Below are positions 8,173-16,144 of a DNA stretch of 64,000 nt, one piece after another. The DNA lies in assembly GCF_006538365.1 (NCBI RefSeq), contig NZ_BJKN01000002.1, forward strand, positions 1,006,411-1,070,410. The letters run 5' to 3'. Source of the DNA: Moorella sp. E308F. GTDB taxonomy: Bacteria > Bacillota > DSM-521 > Neomoorellales > Neomoorellaceae. Every line of letters begins with the position of its first letter. Position 1 is the first letter of the stretch. Made by a program: the position numbers and the translations under genes. Under the pieces are notes generated by a model. It made no database searches. It was not told where the DNA came from and saw only the letters and a list, made by a program, of their open reading frames with translations.

Positions 8173-9246
8173 CTAATAGCGAAAATGCAGGTCGCGGCGG
8201 AAATTTGTTTGGGGGAACCGTTTGTCTCCCAGTTCCTCGACTGCATCGGCGCCAATGGTTTCCAAAAATTTACTCCAACCTATACGTTCTATAAACCCGG
8301 CCAGCCTTTCGCCCGGTTTTCCTGCCCGGCGCCAGTAGTTGATGATGTCCTCAATACGATCAATAATGGCACTATATTCCAGGGGCCGGGCCGGTATCCG
8401 GGAAAAAACGACAGCCGCCATTTCGGGCCCCCTGTAGCCATTGCCGCCATGACCTCCTACAGCAATGGCCACGTAGCTTCTTTTCTTCAAAATAATGCCT
8501 TCTGGGGCCACCTGGACACAGGAAGTGCAACGCACGCAACGATCAGCATCAATGGTTACCAGAGTTCCCTTCTCAGCTTGCCAGGCCCGGATGGCTCCCG
8601 TAGGACACCAGGATATTAGGAGGCCAATGTCGATATTGGCGGCCAGGAAGCGTGCCTCATCAACTTCGGGTACGGATTCATACAGGCCTAAAATACCAAT
8701 ATCGGCTTCCACACCGCCGCCGCACTGGTTGGGACAACCACCAATAGAAATCTTTAAAGGAGCAGGCAGTTCTTGTTGGAAAAAGTCCCGGTAAAAGTGA
8801 TCAGTTATAGCCTTGGCTATACTGGGGGCATCAACGGCGGCATTCTGGCAATGGACAAAGGAGGTACAGCATTTTACCTGGTGCAGGGACTTGCCCGTAC
8901 CTCCTGCTGGGAAGCCGGCGGCTCGCAATTCGGCCAGGAATTTTTCCAGTTTTTCGGGCCTGACACCTACAAACTCAAATCCCTGGCGGCTCGTCCGGCG
9001 GCCGGTTAAAGCATACTCCCGGATCCAGCGCGCCAGCTGCCGCAAGGTGGTAGCGCTTAAGAGACCATTGGGGGGCAACAGGATGCGTACCGTTAACAGG
9101 GCGCTGCCATCTGCCGCCAGGTGACGGATAACGCCTGGTTGTAACATTTCATGCCACACCCAGCTGCCCTGGCGGGCCAGCAACCCGGCGGGTATTTCCC
9201 GGCGGTAGTCGGGCATGATGCCGGCCGGCAGATCAGGTGCGTTCAC
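8173..9246 (-). CDS. Divergent DsrB-like sulfite reductase subunit (second set)
   Basis: This is a paralogue of DsrB (357 residues): an N-terminal sulfite/nitrite reductase ferredoxin-like half, the siroheme/[4Fe-4S] domain, and a ferredoxin insert (CPTGAI, CVRCTSCVQVAPEG). Its ligand pattern differs from DsrB in this window: Cys127-x5-Cys133 and Cys171-x3-Cys175 (GGCPNQC), the classic siroheme-protein form, instead of single Cys154 plus CCxxxC. The HxxNAAVDAPSIAKAI segment aligns with DsrB's [14 protein letters not shown]. It follows the DsrA-like gene by 26 bases and precedes dsrN, so these are one operon. It probably forms a heteromeric sulfite (or related) reductase with the DsrA-like subunit; its substrate is unknown. 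Confidence 0.85.
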   Translation of the reverse strand: MNAPDLPAGIMPDYRREIPAGLLARQGSWVWHEMLQPGVIRHLAADGSALLTVRILLPPNGLLSATTLRQLARWIREYALTGRRTSRQGFEFVGVRPEKLEKFLAELRAAGFPAGGTGKSLHQVKCCTSFVHCQNAAVDAPSIAKAITDHFYRDFFQQELPAPLKISIGGCPNQCGGGVEADIGILGLYESVPEVDEARFLAANIDIGLLISWCPTGAIRAWQAEKGTLVTIDADRCVRCTSCVQVAPEGIILKKRSYVAIAVGGHGGNGYRGPEMAAVVFSRIPARPLEYSAIIDRIEDIINYWRRAGKPGERLAGFIERIGWSKFLETIGADAVEELGDKRFPQTNFRRDLHFRY

Positions 9247-9272
9247 CCCGTCAGCCTCCTTTAGTTCGTAGT

Positions 9273-10397
9273 TTAAAATCCATTTCTTCTGGGACTTAAA
9301 AGGATCTGGGGCTCAGCCTTCAGTCCCAGTTCCTTGATAACCCAGAGGGGACCCACACGGGAGATAAAATCACCTACCCGTTCTTTCTTCCGGGCATTAT
9401 CGGCCCAGAGTTCCAGGAAGGCACCAAAGAGATCGCCAATGGTTGTATAATCGTCATCCTTGATAGGGATAAAGGGCACTAGGACATAACCCACCATAGG
9501 ACCTTGGGGACCCCGGTGACCATACTTACCCCCTGCCACCCAGGCCACACCTCGTTCCCGGCCGGGACGGATGGCCGGGCAGAGGTTGATGCAAACCATA
9601 CAATGCCAGCATTTGTCCGGGTCTATCGCCAGGGTGGAGCCCGTCCATCTCAAGGCTCCCGCCGGGCAGGCCGAAAGTAGCCCGGTCAAGTCACCACCGG
9701 CCTCCTGCCAGGTAGCCAGGACTTCGCTGTTTATTTGCGGCAAATCACGGTACACGCCAATAAAGGAGTGGTCCTTTTGCATCATGGCCCGGATGCAGTC
9801 ATTGGGGCAACCTGCCACTCCACTTTTCACCTTTTGAGGGTAACCAGGGTATTGCTGTTCATCAATAAAACGCTGTCCCAGGTAGGTTGCCAGGGCCGGA
9901 GCATCAACCAGGGCCATATCGCACCTGGCCGGGCCGCAGCAGGCTGTTAAGCAGCGCAGATCATTGCCAGTAGAACCGACATCCAGGCCGGCAGCGTTCA
10001 ATTCCCCGACCATGGGAACCATTTGTTCTCTTGTGGTATAAATTTCAATGGTACCGCCGCTGGTAAAGTGGATAAGGCCTTTACCGTAGGTTTCCGCACA
10101 AGCAGCTAATTTTTCCAAAGTCTCCGCCGATAGCCACCCTCCTGCCGGCTGCAGGATGCGAAGATAGGCCGATTCCTCAATTATATCCGGCCGGCTACTG
10201 TTACGTACCCCTACACCGGAAGGTAATTCCGGTATGTTAATGTACCCGCCATGGCCGAAAGCAGATTCCCCTGTGGCAAGACCGTGTTCATACATGGCCA
10301 GTGGATAGTGACTAGTGCTTAATTCCCGGACATGGCTGGGGGAACACCCGTTTAAAAGCTGGCGGCAAAAGGGAAACTCCTGGCTGACCTCGGGCAA
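9273..10397 (-). CDS. Divergent DsrA-like sulfite reductase subunit (second set)
   Basis: The 374 residues are about 100 shorter than DsrA but share its core: LRCLTACCGPARCDMALVD with Cys154-x5-Cys159, GCPNDC with Cys197 and Cys201, then a ferredoxin domain (CPAGALRW and CWHCMVCINLCPAI). The FTSGGTIEIYTT segment matches the FRGSGIFNMHGSTGD region of DsrA. I accept a TTG start ten bases after AAAGGAG; the gene begins only three bases beyond the stop of the DsrC-like gene. The intact ligand set argues for an active enzyme rather than a decayed copy. I recall second divergent dsrAB copies being reported in Moorella, but have not verified that this is the same one. Confidence 0.85.
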   Translation of the reverse strand: MPEVSQEFPFCRQLLNGCSPSHVRELSTSHYPLAMYEHGLATGESAFGHGGYINIPELPSGVGVRNSSRPDIIEESAYLRILQPAGGWLSAETLEKLAACAETYGKGLIHFTSGGTIEIYTTREQMVPMVGELNAAGLDVGSTGNDLRCLTACCGPARCDMALVDAPALATYLGQRFIDEQQYPGYPQKVKSGVAGCPNDCIRAMMQKDHSFIGVYRDLPQINSEVLATWQEAGGDLTGLLSACPAGALRWTGSTLAIDPDKCWHCMVCINLCPAIRPGRERGVAWVAGGKYGHRGPQGPMVGYVLVPFIPIKDDDYTTIGDLFGAFLELWADNARKKERVGDFISRVGPLWVIKELGLKAEPQILLSPRRNGF

Positions 10398-10400
10398 AAT

Positions 10401-10655
10401 TTAACACTCCTTTGGCATGGGCAGGCCGGTAATCTGGCTGATTTCGCCAATGGGATTACCCGGGAAAAGTTTATAAATCTGCTTTTTATCCAGGCCGCTC
10501 AGTTTAATCAGGTTACGCAAGGTACAGATGGTTCGATGCTGATCATAATACTCATAGCTAATAGCGATCAATTTCCAATGGTCTTCATTTAAAATAATAC
10601 CCCTCTCCCTGGCCCGGGCAGCAATTTCTCTTTTTTTATCGTCTGGCGGCAGCAC
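10401..10655 (-). CDS. DsrC-family protein with only the C-terminal cysteine (CysB replaced by Ser)
   Basis: This 84-residue protein is a short DsrC/TusE relative: LNEDHWKLIAISYEYYDQH corresponds to LTENHWKVVNYLRQYYQQF of DsrC, and KKQIYKLFPGNPIG to LKEIYDLFPSGPAKG. DsrC uses two Cys on its C-terminal arm, 11 residues apart. Here the last residue is Cys84 (CysA), but the position 11 before it is Ser73. Such one-Cys forms (TusE/RspA types) cannot make the intramolecular disulfide of the DsrMK cycle. It starts with GTG behind GGGAGG and is the first gene of the second reductase operon, so it may carry sulfur for that enzyme. Confidence 0.87.
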   Translation of the reverse strand: MLPPDDKKREIAARARERGIILNEDHWKLIAISYEYYDQHRTICTLRNLIKLSGLDKKQIYKLFPGNPIGEISQITGLPMPKEC

Positions 10656-10680
10656 CTTCTACCATCCTCCCCGGATTGAT

Positions 10681-10708
10681 ATAAAGGCCAGCACTGGCGC
10701 GCTGGCCT
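10681..10708 (-). terminator. Terminator or attenuator after dsrC
   Basis: An 8-bp perfect stem (10685-10692 with 10701-10708) followed on the minus strand by TTTATATC. It separates dsrMKC from the second reductase operon; the short T-run suggests incomplete termination. Confidence 0.6.
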
Positions 10709-10726
10709 TCTCTGATTATGCTTGCT

Positions 10727-11044
10727 TTACACGCAACCGGTCGGCTTGGGCAAACCGGCAATCTTACAGGCCCCTTTGGCCGGGCCGCTGGGGAAGAGAT
10801 CGTAGATCTCTTTCAGGCTGAAACCTGTTTCTTTGCAAAGCTTGCGGATCATGGGGGCAATGCCAAACTGCTGGTAATACTGGCGCAGGTAGTTAACTAC
10901 CTTCCAGTGGTTCTCAGTCAGCTCGGTTACCCCTTCGGTTTCGGCCAGGGCTTTGGCTACGGCCTCATTCCACTTGCTGGGATCGGCAATGAAACCGTCC
11001 TCATCAACTTCAATTTCGATGCCACCAACATTAATTGCTGGCAT
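10727..11044 (-). CDS. dsrC: Sulfite reductase sulfur carrier DsrC
   Basis: DsrC is the co-substrate of DsrAB: it leaves the enzyme as a trisulfide, which the membrane complex DsrMK(JOP) reduces. The protein (105 residues from the ATG at 11044, placed after CAGGAGG) has both arm cysteines, Cys93 and the penultimate Cys104, in GACKIAGLPKPTGCV. The earlier Cys in RKLCKETGFS is also typical. It follows dsrK by about 90 bases and is probably transcribed with dsrMK. This copy is fully canonical, in contrast with the one-Cys paralogue next to it. Confidence 0.96.
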   Translation of the reverse strand: MPAINVGGIEIEVDEDGFIADPSKWNEAVAKALAETEGVTELTENHWKVVNYLRQYYQQFGIAPMIRKLCKETGFSLKEIYDLFPSGPAKGACKIAGLPKPTGCV

Positions 11045-11137
11045 GGCCAACACCTCCTGCTAGATTTTATTATACCTGTACCTTTGTATTTAGGCTACAG
11101 GCTAATAACCCCATGTTTGTAAGAAAAACGGCAGGTT

Positions 11138-12514
11138 TTAACGCACCAGGGCGTTGGCGACCAGTTCGCTAACGCCGGCGAAACGTACCGGCAGCTGATA
11201 GTAATTGATGATCTCGCGAAACTGGCCCTTGCAGTTGGAACAGGCCAGGGCGATGATACTGGCCCCTGAAGCCTTTAGCTGCTCGGCCTTGAGCTTGCCG
11301 TAGGTTTCCATACGGAATTTGCGGAAATCACCCTTTTCCATGATAGCAAAACCGCTGCCGCCACCGCAGCAAATACTCATTTCCCTGTTGGGCGTCAGTT
11401 CACGAAAATCCTTGCAGCACGCTTTAAGGATCCGCCGCGGCTCTTCATACATCCCCCCCAGGCGGCCCAGCTTGCAAGAATCATGGTAGGTAACTGGTTC
11501 CGGGTTTTTCTCCGGATCAACCTTAATCCGCCCTTCCCGGATCCATTCATCTTCCAGCTCCAGGATGCTCTTGACCTCAAAGGGCCTTTCCTCTGGAGGA
11601 ATGAGCCTTAACATTAAATACTTCAGCGCTTCAAAGGCATGGCCGCACTCGCCCACCACCAGGGTCTTTATACCCAGTTTCTTTGCTGTTTCTACATGGG
11701 CTTTAACAATTGTAGTAAACTCCGCATCGCTATAGAATACTCCATAATTAACCGCATCGTTAACACCTTTCGCCGGTGAATTTAAGGTCCAGTCAACGCC
11801 GGCGGCATCCATAACCTCAGCCGCACCCATAACCGTCTCGGCAAAGGCCAGATAGTCACCGGCATTATGCATGAGCAGATATTCGGCGCCCTCTTTATCA
11901 ACGGGTATTTTAACTTTATAACCCTTTGTATCCTCAATTTCTTCCTCAAGAAATTCAATCATATCCAAAAAGGCGTTGGCCGGTGTACCGGTGGCATTAC
12001 CGAACTTTATCTGTTTCTGGGTCCCGTTTTTCTTGAGCTCGTCAGGAGCAATATCAATAGCGTCAAAGATCTTTCTGGCCTCCCGGACAATCACGCCGTT
12101 ATCAATGGCTACCGGGCAGACGTAGGCACAGCGCCGGCAAATGGTGCAGCGGTAAACGTTTTCGGCCATGGCATTGAGCTTTTCTTCCGTCAAGTCCTCC
12201 GCTCCTACTAATCCGGGAAAAAGCCTGCCAGGCAGGGTAAAGTAACGCTTGTAGACCTTGCGCAACATATCGGAACGGTAAACCGGATGGTAGATATCTT
12301 TCTTCCCACTGGCCAGATAAACCGGGCAGACCTCGGCGCAGGTGCCACACTTCATGCAGGTATCCAGGGATAAAGTATAGGGCAACCAAAAGGTCCAGTT
12401 ATCCCTTTGTTGGAGGGATTTCTTCATGGCCTGCAGGAATTTTTCTACCCGCGGCTCGTCAGGTCGCAGAGTTTCATCGGAAAGTACCCGGTAGTCGTCA
12501 AAAACTTTACGCAT
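11138..12514 (-). CDS. dsrK: DsrK, heterodisulfide reductase-like Fe-S subunit
   Basis: DsrK is the cytoplasmic catalytic subunit of the membrane DsrMK complex, related to HdrD, and is thought to reduce the DsrC trisulfide/disulfide with menaquinol electrons. The 458 residues have two [4Fe-4S] motifs (CMKCGTCAEVCP at 53-64 and CTICRRCAYVCP near 134-145) and two Cys-rich domains, the second with the CCGGGSGF motif of the special catalytic cluster; the first carries VVGECGHAFEA. Its stop overlaps nothing but it abuts dsrM (start at 12514), and dsrC follows. No dsrJ, dsrO or dsrP is nearby, as in many Gram-positive sulfite reducers. Confidence 0.94.
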   Translation of the reverse strand: MRKVFDDYRVLSDETLRPDEPRVEKFLQAMKKSLQQRDNWTFWLPYTLSLDTCMKCGTCAEVCPVYLASGKKDIYHPVYRSDMLRKVYKRYFTLPGRLFPGLVGAEDLTEEKLNAMAENVYRCTICRRCAYVCPVAIDNGVIVREARKIFDAIDIAPDELKKNGTQKQIKFGNATGTPANAFLDMIEFLEEEIEDTKGYKVKIPVDKEGAEYLLMHNAGDYLAFAETVMGAAEVMDAAGVDWTLNSPAKGVNDAVNYGVFYSDAEFTTIVKAHVETAKKLGIKTLVVGECGHAFEALKYLMLRLIPPEERPFEVKSILELEDEWIREGRIKVDPEKNPEPVTYHDSCKLGRLGGMYEEPRRILKACCKDFRELTPNREMSICCGGGSGFAIMEKGDFRKFRMETYGKLKAEQLKASGASIIALACSNCKGQFREIINYYQLPVRFAGVSELVANALVR

Positions 12515-13176
12515 TATTCCACTTCACCCCACTTAACCTTATGATAGGTAAAATACTTGACGGCAAAGTGAGCCATACGGGTAAAGGGGAGGTAGATCAT
12601 AAAAAGCCACAACAATAATAGAAAGACAAGATAGCTTCCCGGCAAGGGTAAGTGGGGTTTGAAGGTTAATAAGCTGATAAAATAATTCCTGAAAGCAAAA
12701 TCACCTAGTGCACCACTGGCCAGAGCAGCAAGGGCTAGCAGGAAGATAAAAAGCAGGTTCAAGTATTCCACCGGCGTTGATATCTGACGCAGTCCGGGAA
12801 CAAATAACCGGAATAAAAACAACAGGCAGGAACCGGTCAGGGTCAATATACCGCCTGCCACACCAAGATAAATGGCGACTGGCGCCCCCACCAGCAGGAA
12901 AAACAGCCAGAAAACTACTGCGTAAATACCCCAGTGCATCACCAGGGAAGGAAACCACAATTTAAGGTTATGGTGGAAAAGGCTGCGAAGGGTGAAAACC
13001 TCTGCCAAAAGCTCGCTTAGTTGACCCCCGAGGGTATGCGGGTAAGGAAAAAGTTCCCAGTGCAGGTTTACCGGAGCTTTAAGCCAGCAGGTTACTTTAT
13101 AACCCAGGCCAAAAACCAGGGTGGCGACAGCTATATACGGTAAAAAACCTCCGATGAATGATTGCCAGAAATCCAT
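12514..13176 (-). CDS. dsrM: DsrM, NarI-like membrane cytochrome b subunit
   Basis: DsrM anchors DsrK and passes electrons from menaquinol through b hemes. The 220 residues hold about five to six membrane segments, with candidate heme His in LFHHNLK, LVMHWGIYAVVF and FTRMAHFAVKYFTYHK. The domain matches the NarI/nitrate-reductase-gamma family. The ATG follows AAGGAGGGC. Its last base is shared with the first of dsrK, so translation is coupled. A copy of the dispersed element ends about 90 bases upstream, after the terminator of the preceding operon. Confidence 0.92.
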   Translation of the reverse strand: MDFWQSFIGGFLPYIAVATLVFGLGYKVTCWLKAPVNLHWELFPYPHTLGGQLSELLAEVFTLRSLFHHNLKLWFPSLVMHWGIYAVVFWLFFLLVGAPVAIYLGVAGGILTLTGSCLLFLFRLFVPGLRQISTPVEYLNLLFIFLLALAALASGALGDFAFRNYFISLLTFKPHLPLPGSYLVFLLLLWLFMIYLPFTRMAHFAVKYFTYHKVKWGEVE

Positions 13177-13266
13177 AAACTGCCCTCCTTAAAAATCTTG
13201 CTACCCTGCATGTCTACGTTCACGCAAGTACGACTATGATATTTATAAAACTACGTTAGTTATTAT

Positions 13267-13320
13267 GCTATTTATTTCGCTATTGAGGGCAGTTTTCCTG
13301 CTGCCGGCAAAAAAATTTTT
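13267..13320 (+). repeat. Dispersed intergenic element, copy B
   Basis: Best-preserved copy: GCTATTTATTTCGCTATTGA, then GGGCAG-TTTTC-CTGCTGCC and an A/T run. The core can form a small hairpin (GGCAG with CTGCC). It starts 91 bases upstream of dsrM. Confidence 0.7.
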
Positions 13321-13327
13321 GGTATTT

Positions 13328-13380
13328 ATAAAAAGAGCTCAAGGCCCCGGCATTCCCGGACCTTGAGCTTAAATTTTTTT
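13328..13380. terminator. Bidirectional terminator after the 47-residue gene
   Basis: A long stem (AGCTCAAGG with CCTTGAGCT and an inner CCGGG pair) has a T-run on both sides: TTTTTATAAAT on the minus strand and TTAAATTTTTTT on the plus strand. It ends the yeiH-like operon. Confidence 0.85.
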
Positions 13381-13408
13381 CCAATTACCAGATAGATCTA
13401 ATCTACCC

Positions 13409-13552
13409 TTAGACAATGGTATGGCTTATCCACAAAAGAACTAGTAACAAGACAATCCCTAAACCAAGGCTGTAAGAGATTAGCCTTTTTTCAATCGGCA
13501 TTAAATCGAACCATTCTTCTTCCTGTTGCATCAAGCGTTCCTGTTCGGCCAT
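13409..13552 (-). CDS. Small membrane protein, 47 residues, encoded with the YeiH-like transporter
   Basis: This short gene has an ATG at 13550-13552, a strong AAAAGGAGG ribosome site, and a TAA at 13409. The product has a charged N-terminal half (MAEQERLMQQEEEWFDLMP), then one membrane helix (LGLGIVLLLVLLWISHTIV). It lies 28 bases after the yeiH-like gene and before a good terminator, so it is the last gene of that operon. I recognise no family. The single helix and acidic head suggest a subunit or regulator of the transporter. Confidence 0.8.
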   Translation of the reverse strand: MAEQERLMQQEEEWFDLMPIEKRLISYSLGLGIVLLLVLLWISHTIV

Positions 13553-13580
13553 TTCTGTTACCTCCTTTTCAGGGCTATGC

Positions 13581-15038
13581 TTATGCTACGGTCGGGGGAG
13601 TTATACCGTGGAAGAAAAGCCAGGAAATCACGAGACCAATCCAGATAATAAAGCCAAACAGGCAAACAACATACACTACAGCCAGCTTGCCCATACCTTC
13701 TTCCCGCAGTTTCCTGAAATTAGACATTAAGCCGATGGTGAAGAACGTCAGGGCGAAGAAAATACCGCGGAAAGCGTCCGCCTGGCCGACCCCAGCCTTT
13801 AACAGTTTTAACGTATCGCCGCTAGCGCTGGCGCCGATAAGCAGGACGATGATAAAGAGCCCCGCGTAACCCAGGACGAATTTCGGGAACCGCAGCCAGA
13901 TTTCGCCTGCGTTCACCTTTTCGCCTTCACGCCGGTCAATCTTGACAGACCATACAATTGCCAGGATAAAGGCCCAAATGGCAATAAAAATATCGATGAA
14001 GACCTTTACCGTAGTGGTGGTCATCAGCATCCAGCCTTCCTGCCACTTGGTCCCCAGCACGCTAATAGCTTTGCTCCTGATAAGTGCATCCACCATGGCA
14101 CCGCTTGCCGCCGCTGCGCCGTCCGTCTTAACGGCCAGGCCCATCCAGGCGCCGGCTACCATGGGTTCCTTGTAGAGCCAGGCCTGGGCGGCAAAGGGCA
14201 GGATGATGAGCTCAACGACTGCAAAAATAATGACCAGGGAAGAAACAATAATGGGGACTACCGGGCGGGCCTTAATGGCGCCACCGGTGGCAATAGCAGC
14301 GGAAACACCGCAGATGGAAATACCTGATGCCAAGGGGGCGGCCCATTCGGGGGTAAACTTAAAGTATTTCCTGGCGATAAAGTAAACCAAGGGCCAATAA
14401 ATCAGGTAGGCTTCGATGATGGCGCAGAGCCCCCGGAAAACCACCTGGGCTGCCAGCCCGGTTGATTGCAGGGCAGCAAGCCCAATTTTGGCGCCAAGAA
14501 TAACGATCGCCGTTTTAATATACCATTCAGGTTTGGTAGCTTCTTGAAGAAATCTTGTAAATCCCGGGAAGAAGTTGCCAATGATTAACCCAACAATTAG
14601 TGCCACAATAAAACCTGCTTCACCGGTCAATCTTAATGCCCAGCCAATTTTATACTTCTCGAATTGGTCCGGTGTTGCGGCAATGTAAGCATAATGGCCA
14701 ATTATCCAACAAACATACGTAATCCAAAAGATAATGGTGAACCCTGCAATGAAGCGCCTAACATTGCCCCCCATTGCTGAAATGCCGATGCTCAGGACAA
14801 TAGTTAAAAATAGATAAGTAAGAATCAATGAGGCAAAACCGGAAAGACCTTTAGCTGCCACAGGCGTGAGGGCTTTGGAGAAATCTAGCCAGACATTTGT
14901 TTTGACGACCCAACCAAGCACATCGGAGCCAGTTAATTTTAGTAGTCCCAGTAAAAAGATAAACAACCCAAGCCATACTGCCCACCAGTCTTCGCTTTTT
15001 AAAAGTGGGGAGCGCGCCCCTTTAGCCTCTTGAGACAT
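13581..15038 (-). CDS. YeiH-family (UPF0324) putative sulfate/sulfite exporter, long form
   Basis: A polytopic membrane protein of the YeiH/UPF0324 family, annotated elsewhere as putative sulfate exporters. Family features are the glycine-rich helix pairs LIIGNFFPGF, AIVILGAKIGL, GISICGVSAAIATGGAIKA and the TIGLMSNFRKL end. At 485 residues it is well longer than the usual 330-350: about 110 extra residues at the N-terminus add membrane helices. I start at the ATG at 15038 after GGGGGGAAT; a 17-residue longer frame has no ribosome site. Position between rex and dsrMKC suggests export or exchange of sulfur oxyanions, but the substrate is inferred. Confidence 0.85.
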   Translation of the reverse strand: MSQEAKGARSPLLKSEDWWAVWLGLFIFLLGLLKLTGSDVLGWVVKTNVWLDFSKALTPVAAKGLSGFASLILTYLFLTIVLSIGISAMGGNVRRFIAGFTIIFWITYVCWIIGHYAYIAATPDQFEKYKIGWALRLTGEAGFIVALIVGLIIGNFFPGFTRFLQEATKPEWYIKTAIVILGAKIGLAALQSTGLAAQVVFRGLCAIIEAYLIYWPLVYFIARKYFKFTPEWAAPLASGISICGVSAAIATGGAIKARPVVPIIVSSLVIIFAVVELIILPFAAQAWLYKEPMVAGAWMGLAVKTDGAAAASGAMVDALIRSKAISVLGTKWQEGWMLMTTTTVKVFIDIFIAIWAFILAIVWSVKIDRREGEKVNAGEIWLRFPKFVLGYAGLFIIVLLIGASASGDTLKLLKAGVGQADAFRGIFFALTFFTIGLMSNFRKLREEGMGKLAVVYVVCLFGFIIWIGLVISWLFFHGITPPTVA

Positions 15039-15321
15039 CTTATTCCCCCCTAAAAAATTGTTTTCTTTAATCTGTTTGCAATAATCCACCCCTTGCTTTC
15101 CTTAGCTCCTTATGTATCACCTCCTAGCGCTCATTCTCACCTTCACTTATTCTTGCTTTCACCCCCCTCCACGCGTTAACAAGACCATCTTTAAAAGAGA
15201 AAACAATACCTCTTGTGTTATAAATTATATTTATCTATTGCAAAGTAATATACTAAAACTTAACACCTACAATAGTCTTATTATGTAGATCATCCTTGTT
15301 CTAACATTCTCTTTATCATTA

Positions 15322-15383
15322 GCTATTATTAAATTATATTTCGCCAGCATTGAGCATTTTCCTGCTGGCAGAAAAGATTTTTT
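15322..15383 (+). repeat. Dispersed intergenic element, copy C
   Basis: GCTATTATTAAATTATATTT, then CGCCAGCATTGAGCA-TTTTCC-TGCTGGCAG and a run of A and T. The core hairpin here is AGCA/TGCT, different bases from copy B but the same place. It lies directly downstream of the rex terminator and upstream of the yeiH-like gene. Confidence 0.65.
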
Positions 15384-15390
15384 AAGTTAA

Positions 15391-15425
15391 AAATAAAAAA
15401 AGAGCACCCACTGAATTCGGGTGCC
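15391..15425 (-). terminator. Rho-independent terminator of rex
   Basis: Stem GCACCC (15404-15409) with GGGTGC (15419-15424), followed on the minus strand by TCTTTTTTTATTT. It lies about 20 bases after the rex stop. Confidence 0.85.
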
Positions 15426-15446
15426 AGTAATAACGAACAGCCGCCG

Positions 15447-16097
15447 CTATTCTCCCCAGGAGATATTACCGTCGTTTTTGATATAATAAGCCAGGCGCTG
15501 GAGGTCCAGGTTATAGTCAGCGTTGTAGACCAGTACATCTTCCGGGACGCTCAAAGTAATGGGCGCGTAACTGAGAATGCCCTTAATACCGCATTTAACC
15601 AGTTCATGGGCCACTTTCTGGGCTTCTTCTGCCGGTACGGCCAGCATGGCGATTTTTATCCCATACTCTTTAATAACCCCCGGCATATCCTCCATGGGGC
15701 TCACTTGCCGTCCCCCGACCTTCTTGCCGATTTTCTCCGGGTCCCGGTCAAAGACGCCTACCAGGTTAAAATGCCGGCCATATTTCCGGTTGTGCTCAGC
15801 CAGGGCCATACCCAGTTTACCAGCCCCGACCAGGATAAAGGGCCACTCCTTGTCCAGACCGAGGATGCGAGCGATTGCTTCTTTCAGGTAGGTTACGTTA
15901 TAACCCACGCCGCGTTTACCCAGCTCGCCAAACCAGGCCAGGTCTTTACGGATTACCGAAGGGTCGACTCCCACCCTGACTCCCAGTACCTGGGAAGAAA
16001 TTTCTTCTATCCCGTGCTCTTCAATTAAATTGAGGCAACGGTAATAAAGGGGTAAACGGTCAATAGTTGACCGAGGTATTTTAATCCGAAAAGGCAT
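15447..16097 (-). CDS. rex: Redox-sensing transcriptional repressor Rex
   Basis: Rex senses the NADH/NAD+ ratio and represses fermentation and respiratory genes when NADH is low. The 216 residues have an N-terminal winged helix (IPRSTIDRLPLYYRCL, then SQVLGVRVGVDPSVIRKDL) and a Rossmann domain with VGAGKLGMALAEH and VGVFDRDPEKIG, ending in the domain-swap helix NLDLQRLAYYIK. The length is normal. It is a single-gene unit with its own terminator. I found no clear Rex box (TTGTTAA-N4-TTAACAA type) at dsr or yeiH promoters, so control of the sulfite island by Rex is not shown. Confidence 0.95.
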   Translation of the reverse strand: MPFRIKIPRSTIDRLPLYYRCLNLIEEHGIEEISSQVLGVRVGVDPSVIRKDLAWFGELGKRGVGYNVTYLKEAIARILGLDKEWPFILVGAGKLGMALAEHNRKYGRHFNLVGVFDRDPEKIGKKVGGRQVSPMEDMPGVIKEYGIKIAMLAVPAEEAQKVAHELVKCGIKGILSYAPITLSVPEDVLVYNADYNLDLQRLAYYIKNDGNISWGE

Positions 16098-16144
16098 TGT
16101 CTCCTCCCTCGCTTTTCTTCATCTGGGGTTGATTATAGCATTAA

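Larger units (their letters stand above)
15039..15446. other. Intergenic region between rex and the yeiH-like gene
   Basis: No coding frame is supported. It contains the rex terminator (15391-15425), dispersed-element copy C (15322-15383) and a very AT-rich stretch (15190-15290) that should hold the promoter of the yeiH-like gene. A TTGTGTTA word at 15213-15220 recurs inverted upstream of dsrA, which is too little to call an operator. Confidence 0.6.

Noticed and set aside
4019-15220. TTGTGTTA-like words upstream of dsrA (4019-4027, inverted) and the yeiH-like gene (15213-15220) as Rex or Crp/FNR operators
   Set aside because: Only half-sites are present; no palindrome with the right spacing was found, so they are not listed as operators.
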